Positions 52,027 through 62,581 of a stretch of 62,811 nt of DNA are shown here, one piece after another (the first letter of the stretch is position 1; the number at the start of each line of letters is the position of its first letter). Source of the stretch: Skermania sp. ID1734 (GTDB lineage: Bacteria > Actinomycetota > Actinomycetes > Mycobacteriales > Mycobacteriaceae). Below the pieces are notes generated by a model. That model was not told the origin of the DNA, did not search any database, and saw only the letters and a list, made by a program, of their open reading frames with translations. The stretch lies in the NCBI RefSeq assembly GCF_007489285.1, contig NZ_VLIY01000017.1, positions 47,838 through 110,648 of the forward strand, read 5' to 3'. Both the position numbers and the translations under genes were made by a program.

Positions 52027-54089
52027 CCAATCCACCCCAGCCGCAGACTTGGCCGGCACTGACAGGCTTCGACCCCGACGAGCCAGTGTTACCTGCTGAC
52101 CGCCGCGTGACCGACGGGCCTGACCCCCGATTCGGGGACCTCCCGCGCTGGGATCTCACCGCTAGCGGTCTCGCACCGAACCTCAATGCTGCACAGGCAC
52201 ATTTGCGTTTCGATGTGTATCCCGACGGGTGGGTGCCGGTCGCCAAGACCCTCGCGATGGCCATGCTGCAACCGGTCCACCCCGTTGTCAGACAAGCCGG
52301 AATCTATCGCTCCAATCGGCCCTACAAATTGAAGTCGATCCGACATGTCCTCACCGAATTGAGATACCTCGCGGAATGGGCCGCCACGGCCGGACTCAGC
52401 GAGGAGCTTTCAGCATGGACTCACGCTGACGGTGAGGCCTACCTCGCCTCGCGAAAGGCTCGATCCTTCTCTGCCGGCCGTAGCGCCAACGACCTCCTGC
52501 GCCACCTCGGTGATTTCCGGGGACTCCTGCCCAACGGCGGACTCTCCGTCCAGGTCAGCCCGTGGGCTGCGAGATCCAGCGGCGAAGTCAAGACGCCCGT
52601 CATCCCGCCGGAGACCTTCTGGCCACTGGTACGCGCCTGCTGGACCTACATCGACACTTTCGCCGCCGACATCACTGCTGCTCGCGATGAAATTACGCTC
52701 CTCGATACGCGTGGGCCCAAGTATCGGGAGGTCCGTCCCTCAACACGGGATATCGACGACGCGCTTGACGCCTGGCTGTCATCACCTGAAGCCTTTGTTC
52801 CCCTGCACATCTACACCTTGGGACGCGCACGGGCGGGAGACATCAACTGGGACGGCCTGGGTCTCTGCACGACACCTGGATTGAGCGGCACCAACTTCTA
52901 CGGCAACCGCGGACCTGCTCGGCAACTTCGCGTCCGTCAGGCGATCGGCCAAGGCGTGCCCACTCGATACGGCTACAGCTCGGTCCAACCCGCGGCTGTT
53001 GAACGGCCCGACAGCACACACGGACCCTGGATAAGCGGCTTCGACCGCATCATCGTCAGCAAGGAACTCACCCAACTGCGCAACGCCGCATACATTTTCG
53101 TCGCGATCATGACGATGATGCGTGACAGCGAAGTTCAAAGCCTCGCCACCGGGGCCATCGGAACACATTACGGCGCCCCCGCCGTCACCAGCACACTGCA
53201 CAAGATGCAACCACACGGTGGAACACCACAACGCTGGTGGGTAAGCGAACCAGTCGTGACGGCGTTAAAAGTCGCTGAACAAATCACCCTCGACGAGAAC
53301 CGACTCTTCGGCGCTGTGCGCGAAAGCGTGCACCGCGACTTGACAGGATTCGACCAATACGAACAGATCCGATCGTTCGTCGCGTGGGTCAACGACCATT
53401 CACCCCAGAACGGTTTGGAGCGCATTCCCGCGACTCCGCTGGCGCCTCACATGTTTCGCCGCACCATGGCCGTGATCACCGCCAACGAGCCCGACGGCGA
53501 AATCGCGTTAGGAATCACGCTCAAACACAATGCCGTTCGCGCACTTGCCAACGCCACAACGAGTGGATACGCGGCGCCCACGCCTGAATGGGCCAAAGAA
53601 TTCGAACACCACGCCAAGGAAGCGGCCGCCGGGGAACTCGTCGCTGACTGGGCACGTCACGCCCAAGGCGACCACGCTCTGCGCGGCCCCGGCGCAACAA
53701 CCTTCGCCAACGGCCTCGCCGACATCACCGACCGCGCCAAGACCACCGTCGCCATCGGCAACGAACGCATGCTCCGAGCCCTGCTACGCGACGAATTCGC
53801 CACCATCCGACTCGGCACCCTCAACCACTGCCTCGGTGACCCCGCCAAAGCGCTATGCCTGGAAGGCGCATCCGCAGCCGTGAAAGCCGGCGGCCCGATC
53901 CCGAGCATGTGTCAACCCGCCACCTGCCGAAACTCGGTCATCACCGACCAACACCTGCCCATCTGGCTGCGCGAGGAATCCGACCTCGTCGACAAGCTCA
54001 AGGACAAGAGAATGGCACCCGTCCACCGCCAGCGCCTCGAAACCCAGCTCGCCGACGTCCGCAAAATCACCCACCAGGAGCCGAAGTGA
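52023..54089 (+). CDS. Tyrosine recombinase 3 of the Tn554-like element
   Basis: 688 residues, ATG overlapping the second recombinase stop. MTMMRDSEVQSL supplies the first Arg, HMFRRTMAV the His-x-x-Arg, and SGYAAPTPEW a Tyr candidate. C-terminal region has Cys residues (CLEG, then MCQPATC) as in the degraded homologue at 29605-29832. Together the three recombinases are thought to act jointly on the element ends. Confidence 0.82.
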   Translation: MTNPPQPQTWPALTGFDPDEPVLPADRRVTDGPDPRFGDLPRWDLTASGLAPNLNAAQAHLRFDVYPDGWVPVAKTLAMAMLQPVHPVVRQAGIYRSNRPYKLKSIRHVLTELRYLAEWAATAGLSEELSAWTHADGEAYLASRKARSFSAGRSANDLLRHLGDFRGLLPNGGLSVQVSPWAARSSGEVKTPVIPPETFWPLVRACWTYIDTFAADITAARDEITLLDTRGPKYREVRPSTRDIDDALDAWLSSPEAFVPLHIYTLGRARAGDINWDGLGLCTTPGLSGTNFYGNRGPARQLRVRQAIGQGVPTRYGYSSVQPAAVERPDSTHGPWISGFDRIIVSKELTQLRNAAYIFVAIMTMMRDSEVQSLATGAIGTHYGAPAVTSTLHKMQPHGGTPQRWWVSEPVVTALKVAEQITLDENRLFGAVRESVHRDLTGFDQYEQIRSFVAWVNDHSPQNGLERIPATPLAPHMFRRTMAVITANEPDGEIALGITLKHNAVRALANATTSGYAAPTPEWAKEFEHHAKEAAAGELVADWARHAQGDHALRGPGATTFANGLADITDRAKTTVAIGNERMLRALLRDEFATIRLGTLNHCLGDPAKALCLEGASAAVKAGGPIPSMCQPATCRNSVITDQHLPIWLREESDLVDKLKDKRMAPVHRQRLETQLADVRKITHQEPK

Positions 54090-54502
54090 CCAGCGTCAGT
54101 CCGGCAACCGAGAAGAAGCTCCGCGACGCAATGGAGCGCCTGCTGGCGGGCAAGTCCAATCGGACCGACGGCCGGCTCACGAAAGCCAACTTGCACATCG
54201 AAGCCGGCGTCAGCCGCGCAACCATGAACCGTGCCACTGAGGTAATCGCAGACTGGAACGCCAGCGTCGGCAAGGAACCCGCTCCTCGTGACGCCGAGCT
54301 CGTTGGACTACAGGCCACGGTCACTGAACTCAAGAAGAGCGTCGCGAGGCTGCGCGAACACAACAGCGACCTCGAACGCAGAAACCGGGCCGCCGTCACC
54401 GTGATCGCAGAGCTCAACGCACAGCTTCAGGCCAGTCGGGGCGAGACTCCGATTGGCACCGTCACGCCTATACGGGACCGTGCAGCACGCAGACGAAGGT
54501 GA
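54086..54502 (+). CDS. DUF6262-like TnpC-position protein
   Basis: 138 residues, GTG start overlapping the third recombinase. N-terminal part with MERLLAGKSNRTDGRLTKA and HIEAGVSRATMNR is HTH-like; the C-terminal half is coiled coil. Tn554 TnpC influences orientation and frequency of transposition. The paralogue at 29825-30229 shares the MxRLL/GRLT/EAGV pattern. Confidence 0.75.
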   Translation: MTSVSPATEKKLRDAMERLLAGKSNRTDGRLTKANLHIEAGVSRATMNRATEVIADWNASVGKEPAPRDAELVGLQATVTELKKSVARLREHNSDLERRNRAAVTVIAELNAQLQASRGETPIGTVTPIRDRAARRRR

Positions 54503-54715
54503 TTATCGGCCAACCTCAGCGTTCTGCTGGACCGACGATAACGACTGCCCACTTCTCCTCCGTCTCCTCGCCGGCGTTCGCCAACCCAAGCCCGGCGCGC
54601 AACGGGCTTCACCCGCTATACCCGGTCAAAACCGGTCCAAATGGCTCTCTTCCCGATAAGCTCATCTCGCCCATGCACCGAGGTGTCGATTAGCTGTCAG
54701 CCAGGAGGTTCGCCC

Positions 54716-54901
54716 GTGCCCGAGCCGTGGCTGTCAGCCGACGACATTGCTACCCACCTTGGCGTCACCAAGGACACCGTGTACGCCTGGATCGCCGAGA
54801 AGGGCATGCCGGCTCACAAGCTGGGGCGCCTGTGGAAGTTCCAGGCAGCCGAGGTCGACGATTGGGTTCGTCGTAACGGGGCTACGGCCGCGGAGGACTG
54901 A
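54716..54901 (+). CDS. Excisionase/MerR-like small HTH protein
   Basis: 61 residues from GTG 54716 behind CCAGGAGG. EPWLSADDIATHLGVTKDTVYAWIAEKG and KLGRLWKFQAAEVDDWVRR is the standard DNA-binding excisionase (HTH_17) pattern. It lies 2 bases before the helicase gene and leads the restriction-like operon; it may control that operon rather than act in excision. Confidence 0.82.
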   Translation: MPEPWLSADDIATHLGVTKDTVYAWIAEKGMPAHKLGRLWKFQAAEVDDWVRRNGATAAED

Positions 54902-54903
54902 AC

Positions 54904-57900
54904 GTGCACATCATCGACAACGTCAACGATCTCCTCGGCGACGATCTCAAGGCTGAGGTGCAGGTTGGGTCGAAGCTGCGTATCGCTGCATCGACATTTT
55001 CCATCTTCGCGTTTGAGGCGCTGCGCAAGGAGTTGGAGCGAGTCGAAGAGCTCGAGTTCGTCTTCACCTCGCCGTCGTTTGTCGCCGCGGCGGCTACCGA
55101 TCAGCTGCCCAAGGAACGCCGACAGTTCTTCATTCCGCCGGGGTCCAACGGGGAGTCGTCGCTCTACGGTTCTCAGTTCGAGATCCGTCTGCGCAACAAG
55201 CTGACGCAGCGGGCTATCGCGCGTGAATGTGCGGAGTGGGTGCGCCGAAAGGTTCGCTTCCGGTCGAACCGGACTGGTGCACCGATGCAGCAGTTCGCCG
55301 TTGTGGATGACAAGGTCGCCTACCAGCCGATCCAGGGGTTCACGTCTGCCGACCTTGGTTACGAGCGTGGGAACGCGGTGTCGAACGTCGTGACCAAGCT
55401 CGACGAAGCTCCCATGGCACGGCAATACGCCGCCCTGTTCGATCAGATCTGGAACAACCCCACGCAGCTCGAAGATGTCACCCAAGCGGTGTACGACCAC
55501 ATCGCGAGCGTGTACGCCGAAAACTCACCGGCGCGAATCTATTTCCTGATCCTGTACAACCTGTTCTCGGAGTTTCTCGAAGACGTCAGCGAGGACGTCC
55601 TGCCGAATGATCGCACCGGCTACCAGGAAACGCAGGTCTGGCAGAGCCTGTACAACTTCCAGCGGGACGCGGCGACGGGAATCATCAACAAACTGGAGAC
55701 CTACAACGGCTGCATCCTCGCTGACAGCGTGGGACTCGGGAAGACCTTCACCGCGCTTGCAGTGATCAAGTACTACGAGCTGCGCAACAAGTCTGTCCTG
55801 GTGCTTGCACCGAAGAAGCTTGCGGAGAACTGGACCAACTACAACGCCAATCTGACCACCAATATTTTCGCTCGCGACCGGTTCAACTACGACGTCCTTG
55901 CTCACACCGATCTTTCCCGCACCAGAGGTGAATCGTTGGGGCTGCGGCTCGACCGAATCAATTGGGGCAACTACGACCTCGTCGTTATCGACGAGTCCCA
56001 CAACTTCCGCAACGCCGACTACGCAGAAGAAAAAGAGTCGCGCTACCAGCGGCTGATGCGTCAAGTCATCCGCGAGGGCGTGAAGACCAAAGTGCTGATG
56101 CTGTCGGCCACACCGGTCAACAACCGCTTCAACGACCTGAAGAACCAACTCCAGCTTGCCTACGAAGGAAGGTCGGAGAACCTAAGCCAGCATCTCAACA
56201 TCTCGACGACGGTCGAGAAAGTGTTCAGCGACGCGCAGCGCGTCTTCAACGAGTGGTCCAAGCTCGACCCCGAGGCGCGCACCACCGACCGTATCTTGCA
56301 GATGCTCGACTTCGACTTCTTCGAACTGCTCGACTCGGTCACCATCGCACGGTCCCGCAAGCACATTCAGGCGTTCTACGACACCACCGAGATCGGCACT
56401 TTCCCACAACGGCTCCCGCCGCGGTCGATTCGTGAGCCGCTCTCCGACCTCCCCGATGTGCCCGCATTCAACGAAATCTTCGGACAGCTTCAGGTGCTCA
56501 CCCTGGCGGTCTACACGCCGCTGGCCTACGTATTCCCAAGCCGGATCGGTAAGTACGAAGATCTCTACAACGTCAAGGGCGGCACTGCGCGCTCCAATAT
56601 CGGGCAGCTCGGCCGTGAGCAGGGCTTGAAAAAGCTCATGACGGTCAACCTGCTCAAGCGTTTGGAGAGTTCGGTCGAGGCGTTCCGGCTCACCCTCGCC
56701 AAAATTGAAGGGGCAGTCGACAACACTCTGATCCGGCTCAAGTCAAGAACGGGATCCTTGAACGACCTCAGCGTCGATTTCTCCGGCCTGGACCTCGATG
56801 TCGACGACGAGGATGACGCCAACGTCGAGGCCCTCTCGTTTGGCGAGAAGATAAAGATCGACCTCGACGACATCGACGTAGAATCCTGGCAGCGCGATCT
56901 CTGGAACGACCGCGAGACCCTCCGTGAATTACTCGACGAGATGCGCAGGGTCACACCGGATCACGACCTCAAGCTGCGGGAGCTCAAACGACTCATCGAG
57001 GACAAGGCCGCCAACCCCCTCAACCCGTTGAATCGCAAGGCACTGATCTTCTCGGCGTTCGCCGACACCGCCGAGTACCTCTACAAACAGCTCGCGCCGG
57101 CATTGAGCGACTCCGGGTTACACACCGCGCTCGTCACTGGCGGCGCCCACGCCGCGAAAACAACGCTGGGGACCGGCTACGACTTCCAGCAGGTCCTGAC
57201 GTTGTTCTCGCCGAAGTCCAAACAACGCCACCTCACCATGCCCAAAGACACCGGCGAACTCGATGTGCTGATCGGCACCGACGTCATCAGCGAAGGCCAA
57301 AACCTCCAGGACTGTGACTATCTCGTCAACTACGACATTCATTGGAACCCGGTACGGATCATCCAACGATTCGGCCGCATCGACCGCATCGGCTCGACCA
57401 ACGCCCAGATCCAGCTCGTGAACTTCTGGCCCGACATCTCCCTCGACGAATACATCAACCTAAAGGAACGCGTCGAGAACCGCATGGTCATCGCCGACCT
57501 CGCCGGCACCGCCGACGACAATGTCCTCACCCTTGAAGGCAGCGATGCCGCGTTCCGGAAGGAGCAGCTCCGCAAACTCCAAGACGAAGTCATCGAACTC
57601 GAAGATGTCCGCACCGGTGTGTCCATCACCGATCTCGGTCTCAACGACTTCCGCATGGACCTGCTGGGATACCTCAAGGAGTCCGGCGATCTGGCCACCG
57701 CGCCGAAGGGACTTCACGCCGTGCTCCCCGCAGACCCCTCAAGAGGCCTCCACCCCGGTGTGCTGTTCGCGCTGCGCAACGTCGACGCCAACGAGAACAT
57801 CAATCGGGGCAACCGGCTTCACCCGCACTACCTGGTCTACCTCGACGACAACGGCAACGTCATCGCCGACCACACAGAGGCCAAACACCTGCTCGACCTG

Positions 57901-58173
57901 ATTCGCACAGGATGCCGGCCCCATGAGGAACCCGTCACCGAGGTCACCCGCGTCTTCAACGCGGCCACGCACGAAGGTGCAGAGATGGGCAAGTACTCCG
58001 AATTGCTCACCGCAGCAATCCGATCCATGATCGACGTCACCGAAGAACGCGACATCGACAGCCTCTTCAGCGGAGGACACACGACCGCGCTCACCCAGGC
58101 AATCGCCGGCCTCGACGACTTCGAACTCACCGCATTCATCGCGATCGTCGACACCACCGAAGGAACCACATGA
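54904..58173 (+). CDS. SNF2-type helicase with N-terminal phospholipase-D-like domain
   Basis: 1,089 residues, GTG start. The N-terminal ~150 residues (LRIAASTFSIFAFEALRKEL) look like the PLD-like domain often fused to these helicases. Helicase motifs: I DSVGLGKT at about 275-282, II VIDESHNFRN, III MLSATPVNN, V/VI ending in NPVRIIQRFGRIDRIGS. An acidic linker (LDVDDEDD) splits the two lobes. Members of this kind occur with DUF4391 and type III Mod/Res genes. It may translocate on DNA for the restriction complex. Stop overlaps the DUF4391 start. Confidence 0.88.
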   Translation: MHIIDNVNDLLGDDLKAEVQVGSKLRIAASTFSIFAFEALRKELERVEELEFVFTSPSFVAAAATDQLPKERRQFFIPPGSNGESSLYGSQFEIRLRNKLTQRAIARECAEWVRRKVRFRSNRTGAPMQQFAVVDDKVAYQPIQGFTSADLGYERGNAVSNVVTKLDEAPMARQYAALFDQIWNNPTQLEDVTQAVYDHIASVYAENSPARIYFLILYNLFSEFLEDVSEDVLPNDRTGYQETQVWQSLYNFQRDAATGIINKLETYNGCILADSVGLGKTFTALAVIKYYELRNKSVLVLAPKKLAENWTNYNANLTTNIFARDRFNYDVLAHTDLSRTRGESLGLRLDRINWGNYDLVVIDESHNFRNADYAEEKESRYQRLMRQVIREGVKTKVLMLSATPVNNRFNDLKNQLQLAYEGRSENLSQHLNISTTVEKVFSDAQRVFNEWSKLDPEARTTDRILQMLDFDFFELLDSVTIARSRKHIQAFYDTTEIGTFPQRLPPRSIREPLSDLPDVPAFNEIFGQLQVLTLAVYTPLAYVFPSRIGKYEDLYNVKGGTARSNIGQLGREQGLKKLMTVNLLKRLESSVEAFRLTLAKIEGAVDNTLIRLKSRTGSLNDLSVDFSGLDLDVDDEDDANVEALSFGEKIKIDLDDIDVESWQRDLWNDRETLRELLDEMRRVTPDHDLKLRELKRLIEDKAANPLNPLNRKALIFSAFADTAEYLYKQLAPALSDSGLHTALVTGGAHAAKTTLGTGYDFQQVLTLFSPKSKQRHLTMPKDTGELDVLIGTDVISEGQNLQDCDYLVNYDIHWNPVRIIQRFGRIDRIGSTNAQIQLVNFWPDISLDEYINLKERVENRMVIADLAGTADDNVLTLEGSDAAFRKEQLRKLQDEVIELEDVRTGVSITDLGLNDFRMDLLGYLKESGDLATAPKGLHAVLPADPSRGLHPGVLFALRNVDANENINRGNRLHPHYLVYLDDNGNVIADHTEAKHLLDLIRTGCRPHEEPVTEVTRVFNAATHEGAEMGKYSELLTAAIRSMIDVTEERDIDSLFSGGHTTALTQAIAGLDDFELTAFIAIVDTTEGTT

Positions 58174-58835
58174 CGGCCCTGCTCTACCGCTGGCCCGTCG
58201 CCGCCAAATTCGGTCGTACCGTCCCGAAGACCAAGTTCTACGAACACGGCACCGTCCCCAGTGCGGTGCGTGACAAATTCGTCACCGAGGTCCAGCGCAT
58301 CACCTGGGCCTACAAGCTCGCCCAATCCACCATCAACCTGCCCGGCAACGCAGACGTCCCCGAAATCCAAGTCTTCCAGATCGATACAAAGGGCGACGAT
58401 GTTGGCGAGTCCGTGCTCGCCGCCATCGACAAAGCGGTCAAGACCCCCATCATCTTCGAGATAGTCACGGGCGAAGGCGACGACCAGCGAGTCCGGATGG
58501 CTGCATCGCACAAACAGGCCGGCCCCGCTACGCCGAAGCTCGGCGCCTACTACACGACCGACTGGCAACCCCAGGACGCAGAGCGACAGCCACTACCCAC
58601 AGCGATCAGCCTGCCGTCCCTGTACACCGCACTCCTTACGCCGCTGACCCCGGTATCAGCACGGCCAGGAGAGGAATTGTCAGACGTTGCTGCCAGACTC
58701 CAGGCCGTGCGCAAGCTCGAACGCGAGGTCGCCTCCCTTGAGCGCAAACTCCGCGCCGAGCCGCAACTCAACCGCAAGGTGGAGCTTCGGCGCGCCCTGA
58801 AAACGAAGCAAGCAGAACTGGAACAGCAGAGGTAG
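58170..58835 (+). CDS. DUF4391 domain protein
   Basis: 221 residues, ATGA overlap with the helicase gene. The pattern RWPVAAKFGRTVPKTKFYEHG at the start and YTTDWQ in the middle fits DUF4391, a family found between helicase and methylase genes; the C-terminal 60 residues form a coiled coil. Function is unknown; a linker or specificity subunit is possible. Confidence 0.82.
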   Translation: MTALLYRWPVAAKFGRTVPKTKFYEHGTVPSAVRDKFVTEVQRITWAYKLAQSTINLPGNADVPEIQVFQIDTKGDDVGESVLAAIDKAVKTPIIFEIVTGEGDDQRVRMAASHKQAGPATPKLGAYYTTDWQPQDAERQPLPTAISLPSLYTALLTPLTPVSARPGEELSDVAARLQAVRKLEREVASLERKLRAEPQLNRKVELRRALKTKQAELEQQR

Positions 58836-58838
58836 CAG

Positions 58839-60812
58839 GTGGAGAAACTTCGCATGACATCGCCCGACATGACCGAGGCCAATATTGACAAGCTCGCCGA
58901 GCTGTTCCCCAACGTCATCACCGAGAAGCTCGACGCCGAGGGGAATCCCAAGAAGGCCGTCGACTTCGACCTGCTGCGCCAGGAACTGTCAGATCATGTT
59001 GTCGAAGGCCCGCAGGAACGTTACCAACTCGACTGGCCCGGCAAGCGCGCAGCGTTGTTCATCGCTAACGCACCCATTGCGAAGACTCTTCGGCCCGCGC
59101 GTGAGGAGTCGGTCGACTTCGACGATGCGCATAACCTGTTCATTGAGGGCGATAGCCTCGATGCGCTCAAACTCCTCCAGGAGTCGTATCTCGGAAGAGC
59201 GGATGTGATCTACGTTGATCCGCCCTACAACTCCGGCGCTGATTGGGTCTACGCCGACGACTTCGCTGAGACGGCGGCCGAGTATCTGCTGCGCTCGGGC
59301 CAAGTGGATGGGCGCGGGGCTCGGCTAGTCGCGAATACCGAAGCGAACGGGAGATTTCACTCCGACTGGCTGAGCATGATGTATCCCCGATTGAAGCTGG
59401 CGCGCAACCTACTTTCGGAGACTGGCGTGCTCATCGCCGCGATCGATGATCGTGAGCACTCTGGGCTCAAGCAATTACTCGATCAGGTCTTTGGCGCTCA
59501 GAACTTCCTCGCGAATATCGTTTGGCAGGGCCGAGCGAAGAATGACGCGCGCTTTGCTGGGGGCGGCTTGGACTACATGCTCGTCTACGGTCGTGACCGG
59601 AATCGACTAATTGCCGACGACGTGCGCTGGAAGGAACCGAAAAGCGGCTATGGGCTGGTCGTCGCGGCAGTGCGTGATGCGTGGGCGCGTTCGGGCGAGG
59701 ACGCTGCGAGGGCTACGGCAATTCTGCGTGAGTGGTGGAAGTCCAAGCCGGAGACTGAAAAGGGGCTCCAGTCGTACACCGAGATCGATGAATCTGGTCG
59801 CGCATTCCTCCGTGGACCACTCGCGAGTCCGAACCCCCGGGCGAATCTCCAGTACGAGCTACTCCATCCAGTTACAGGACGGCCTGTTCCGATGCACGAG
59901 AATGGCTGGCGCTACTCGCGGGAAACGATGGATCAGATGCTGGCAGAAGGACGAATCATCTTCGGTCCTGACGAGACGACGACACCGCGCCGCAAGATGT
60001 ATCTGGACGAGCAGGAAGATCAGGCGATTCGTTCGCTCGTCGTACAGGAGCGTGCGAGTGCGACGGGAGCTTTGATCGATCTGATGGGCGCCGACGTCTT
60101 TGACAACCCCAAGGACATCGGCGTGCTGTGCAAGTGGATTAACGCCGTAACTCAAGGCAAGAAGGACGCTATGGTCCTCGACTTCTTTGGAGGTTCCGGT
60201 TCCACAGGGCACGCGGTGATGGCGCTGAATGCCCTCGATGGGGGACACCGGCGTTTCATCCTGGTTCAGCTTGATGAATCGGTGGCAGAGAGCTCAGGTG
60301 CAGCCCAGGCCGGATACACGACGATTGCGGAAGTAGCGAAGGAACGACTGCGGCGGGCGGGGGCCAAGCTCGTCGACGAGGCCGGGATTCTCGCGGACTC
60401 TGTCGCTCCAGGGTTTCGAGTTCTCAAGGTGGACACAACAAACTTGACGGACGTGCTGCGTACTCCCGACGAGACTGAGCAACAGACCCTTTCCGGCTTA
60501 GGGGACAGCGTGAAGCCGGACCGCTCGGGTGAGGATCTGCTGTTCCAGGTGTTGCTCGACTGGGGTCTCGAACTGACGATGCCCATCAGCGTGGAGAAGC
60601 TCGAGGGCCATGAGGTCTACCTCGTCGAGGACGACGCTCTCGTCGCCTGTTTCGATTCGGAAGTGAGCCCGGAGCTGGTGCGGGCGATCGCGAAGCGTGA
60701 GCCGCTGCGGGCGGTATTCCGCGACTCCGGTTTCGCCTCCGACGACGCTCGGATCAATGCGGAACAGATCTTCCATGAGATCTCCCCGGCGACGGATGTG
60801 AAGGCCATCTGA
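58839..60812 (+). CDS. Type III restriction-modification methylase subunit (Mod)
   Basis: 657 residues from GTG 58839 (ATG 58854 behind GGAGA is an alternative). DPPYNSG (motif IV, about 127-133) precedes [14 protein letters not shown] (motif I, about 446-460), the beta-class order of type III Mod adenine methylases, with the variable target-recognition domain in between. Mod sets the target for the Res subunit encoded next. Both methylase motifs are intact, so modification should work although Res is broken. Confidence 0.9.
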   Translation: MEKLRMTSPDMTEANIDKLAELFPNVITEKLDAEGNPKKAVDFDLLRQELSDHVVEGPQERYQLDWPGKRAALFIANAPIAKTLRPAREESVDFDDAHNLFIEGDSLDALKLLQESYLGRADVIYVDPPYNSGADWVYADDFAETAAEYLLRSGQVDGRGARLVANTEANGRFHSDWLSMMYPRLKLARNLLSETGVLIAAIDDREHSGLKQLLDQVFGAQNFLANIVWQGRAKNDARFAGGGLDYMLVYGRDRNRLIADDVRWKEPKSGYGLVVAAVRDAWARSGEDAARATAILREWWKSKPETEKGLQSYTEIDESGRAFLRGPLASPNPRANLQYELLHPVTGRPVPMHENGWRYSRETMDQMLAEGRIIFGPDETTTPRRKMYLDEQEDQAIRSLVVQERASATGALIDLMGADVFDNPKDIGVLCKWINAVTQGKKDAMVLDFFGGSGSTGHAVMALNALDGGHRRFILVQLDESVAESSGAAQAGYTTIAEVAKERLRRAGAKLVDEAGILADSVAPGFRVLKVDTTNLTDVLRTPDETEQQTLSGLGDSVKPDRSGEDLLFQVLLDWGLELTMPISVEKLEGHEVYLVEDDALVACFDSEVSPELVRAIAKREPLRAVFRDSGFASDDARINAEQIFHEISPATDVKAI

Positions 60813-60817
60813 CACTG

Positions 60818-62557
60818 ATGAAGCTTCAGTTCAAGATTCAGCAGTATCAGACCGATGCCGTGGACGCGGTTGTCGAGGTCTTCGCCGGACAGCCGAAACA
60901 TGATGGTGTTTCCTATCGGATCGATCCGGGCAGGGCGAAGCCGGCCACGGCTCCGATGCTTTTTGACCCGAGTGCGACTTCGGACTCGGGTCTGCGAAAT
61001 GCCGAGATCGCGTTGACACCAACGCAGCGGCTAGAGAACGTTCAGCACGTTCAACGGTCGCGAAACCTGCCGCTGTCGGACAAGCTGGTGGACAGCAAAG
61101 CCGCTCCGGGTGCTCCTAATCTCGACGTCGAGATGGAAACCGGTACCGGTAAGACCTACGTCTACATCAAAACGATCATGGAACTGCACAAGCGGTACGG
61201 CTGGTCGAAATTCATCATCGTCGTCCCGTCGGTCGCAATTCGCGAGGGGGTGAAGAAGTCAATCGATTTGACGGCCGAGCACTTCCAGCAGACGTACGGC
61301 AGTAAGCCTCGGTCGTTCATCTACAACTCTGCCCAGCTGCATGAGTTGGAGCGGTTCAGCTCGGACGCCGGGGTGCAGGTGATGATCATCAACATTCAGG
61401 CGTTCAATTCGACGAGCAAGGATAACCGCCGCATCTACGACGAACTCGACGACTTCCAGTCGCGGCGTCCCATCGATGTCATCAGCGCAAACCGTCCCAT
61501 CGTGATCATCGACGAACCGCAAAAGATCAGTGCACCAAAGTCATTGGAAGCACTGTCGCGATTCAATGCACTCATGGTGCTGCGCTACTCGGCAACTCAC
61601 AAGGTCGAGCACACCAAAGTTCACCGCCTCGACGCGCTCGATGCCTACAACCAGAAGTTGGTCAAGAAGATTGCGGTGCGAGGCATCACTGTGAAGGGAT
61701 TGGCCGGCACGACGGCTTACCTGTACCTCGATGCCATCGAGATCGCCAAGGGCGCAAAACCGCGGGCCCGCGTGGAGATCGAGGTACAGACCAAAGGTGG
61801 GCCGATCGCGCGCCAGGTTAAGCGCCTTGATGTGCGTACCAACCTCCATGACATCTCCAATGGCATCGAGGCGTACAAGGGCCTCTTCATCACCGACATC
61901 GACGCCAACCGCGACGTCATCGAACTCAGCAACGGTGATGTCGTCATCGCTGGACAGCTCTCTGACCGTGACGTCACCGAAGAAGCCAAGCGCCGCATTC
62001 AGATCCGTGAGGTGATTCGGGCGCACCTCGATAAGGAACGGGAGCTGTTCACCCAAGGCGTTAAGGTGCTATCGCTGTTCTTCATTGACGAGGTGGCGAA
62101 GTACCGCGATTACGACCGCGAGGACACGCTCGGCGACTATGCCCGGACCTTCGAGGAGGAGTACGCCGCGATCGTCGATGAGACTCTCGGCGAGCTCGAG
62201 TTCGACGTCGCATCCGCGGCATACCGGGCGTATCTTCGCCGCGACAACGTGCATGCCGTGCACGAGGGCTACTTCTCGATCGACAAGAAGACCAGGCATG
62301 CGGTCGACGGGCCAGTGCACACGACAGGTGACGAAAAGGGCCAATCCAAGGACGTCGACGCCTACGACCTGATCCTCAAGGACAAGGAGCGGTTGTTATC
62401 GCTGGCCGAGCCGGTTCGCTTCATCTTTTCCCACTCCGCCCTTCGGGAAGGCTGGGACAACCCCAACGTCTTCGTGATGGGCATGCTCAAGAAAAGCGAT
62501 AACACCGTATCGCGGCCCGTGAGGAACAACGGAACGAAAAGTCACGCCAGGACCTGA
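60818..62557 (+). pseudogene. Type III restriction subunit (Res), 3' end removed by a transposon
   Basis: The helicase part begins normally: [11 protein letters not shown] (Walker A), VIIDEPQKI (motif II) and [12 protein letters not shown]. After KKSDNTVSR (codons 558-566) family members continue with a conserved Q-E-x-GR-type helicase motif VI and a C-terminal nuclease; here the frame enters the Tn3 terminal repeat at 62514 and stops 14 codons later. Motif VI and the endonuclease are therefore lost, and the protein should not cut DNA. Confidence 0.9.
62514..62551. repeat. 38-base terminal inverted repeat of a Tn3-family transposon
   Basis: Starts GGCCCGTGAGG and contains GGAACGAAAAGTCACG, which differs from the Tn3 repeat segment GGAACGAAAACTCACG at one base. 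The length from GG to the end is 38 bases, as in Tn3. The other end and the 5-base target duplication lie outside the window. Confidence 0.85.
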
Positions 62558-62581
62558 TTGCTGGGCGTACGGTGTGCGGCT

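Larger units (their letters stand above)
48746..54502 (+). mobile_element. Tn554-like element (three tyrosine recombinases plus DUF6262-like gene)
   Basis: Four genes overlap end to start by GTGA/ATGA: three large tyrosine recombinases and a small coiled-coil protein. This is the arrangement of Tn554-type elements (TnpA, TnpB, TnpC-like). Such elements insert at specific sites and lack terminal inverted repeats, so exact ends cannot be drawn. The left end lies close to 48740, inside the type ISP gene; the right end is between 54502 and 54700. No cargo gene is carried. Confidence 0.75.
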
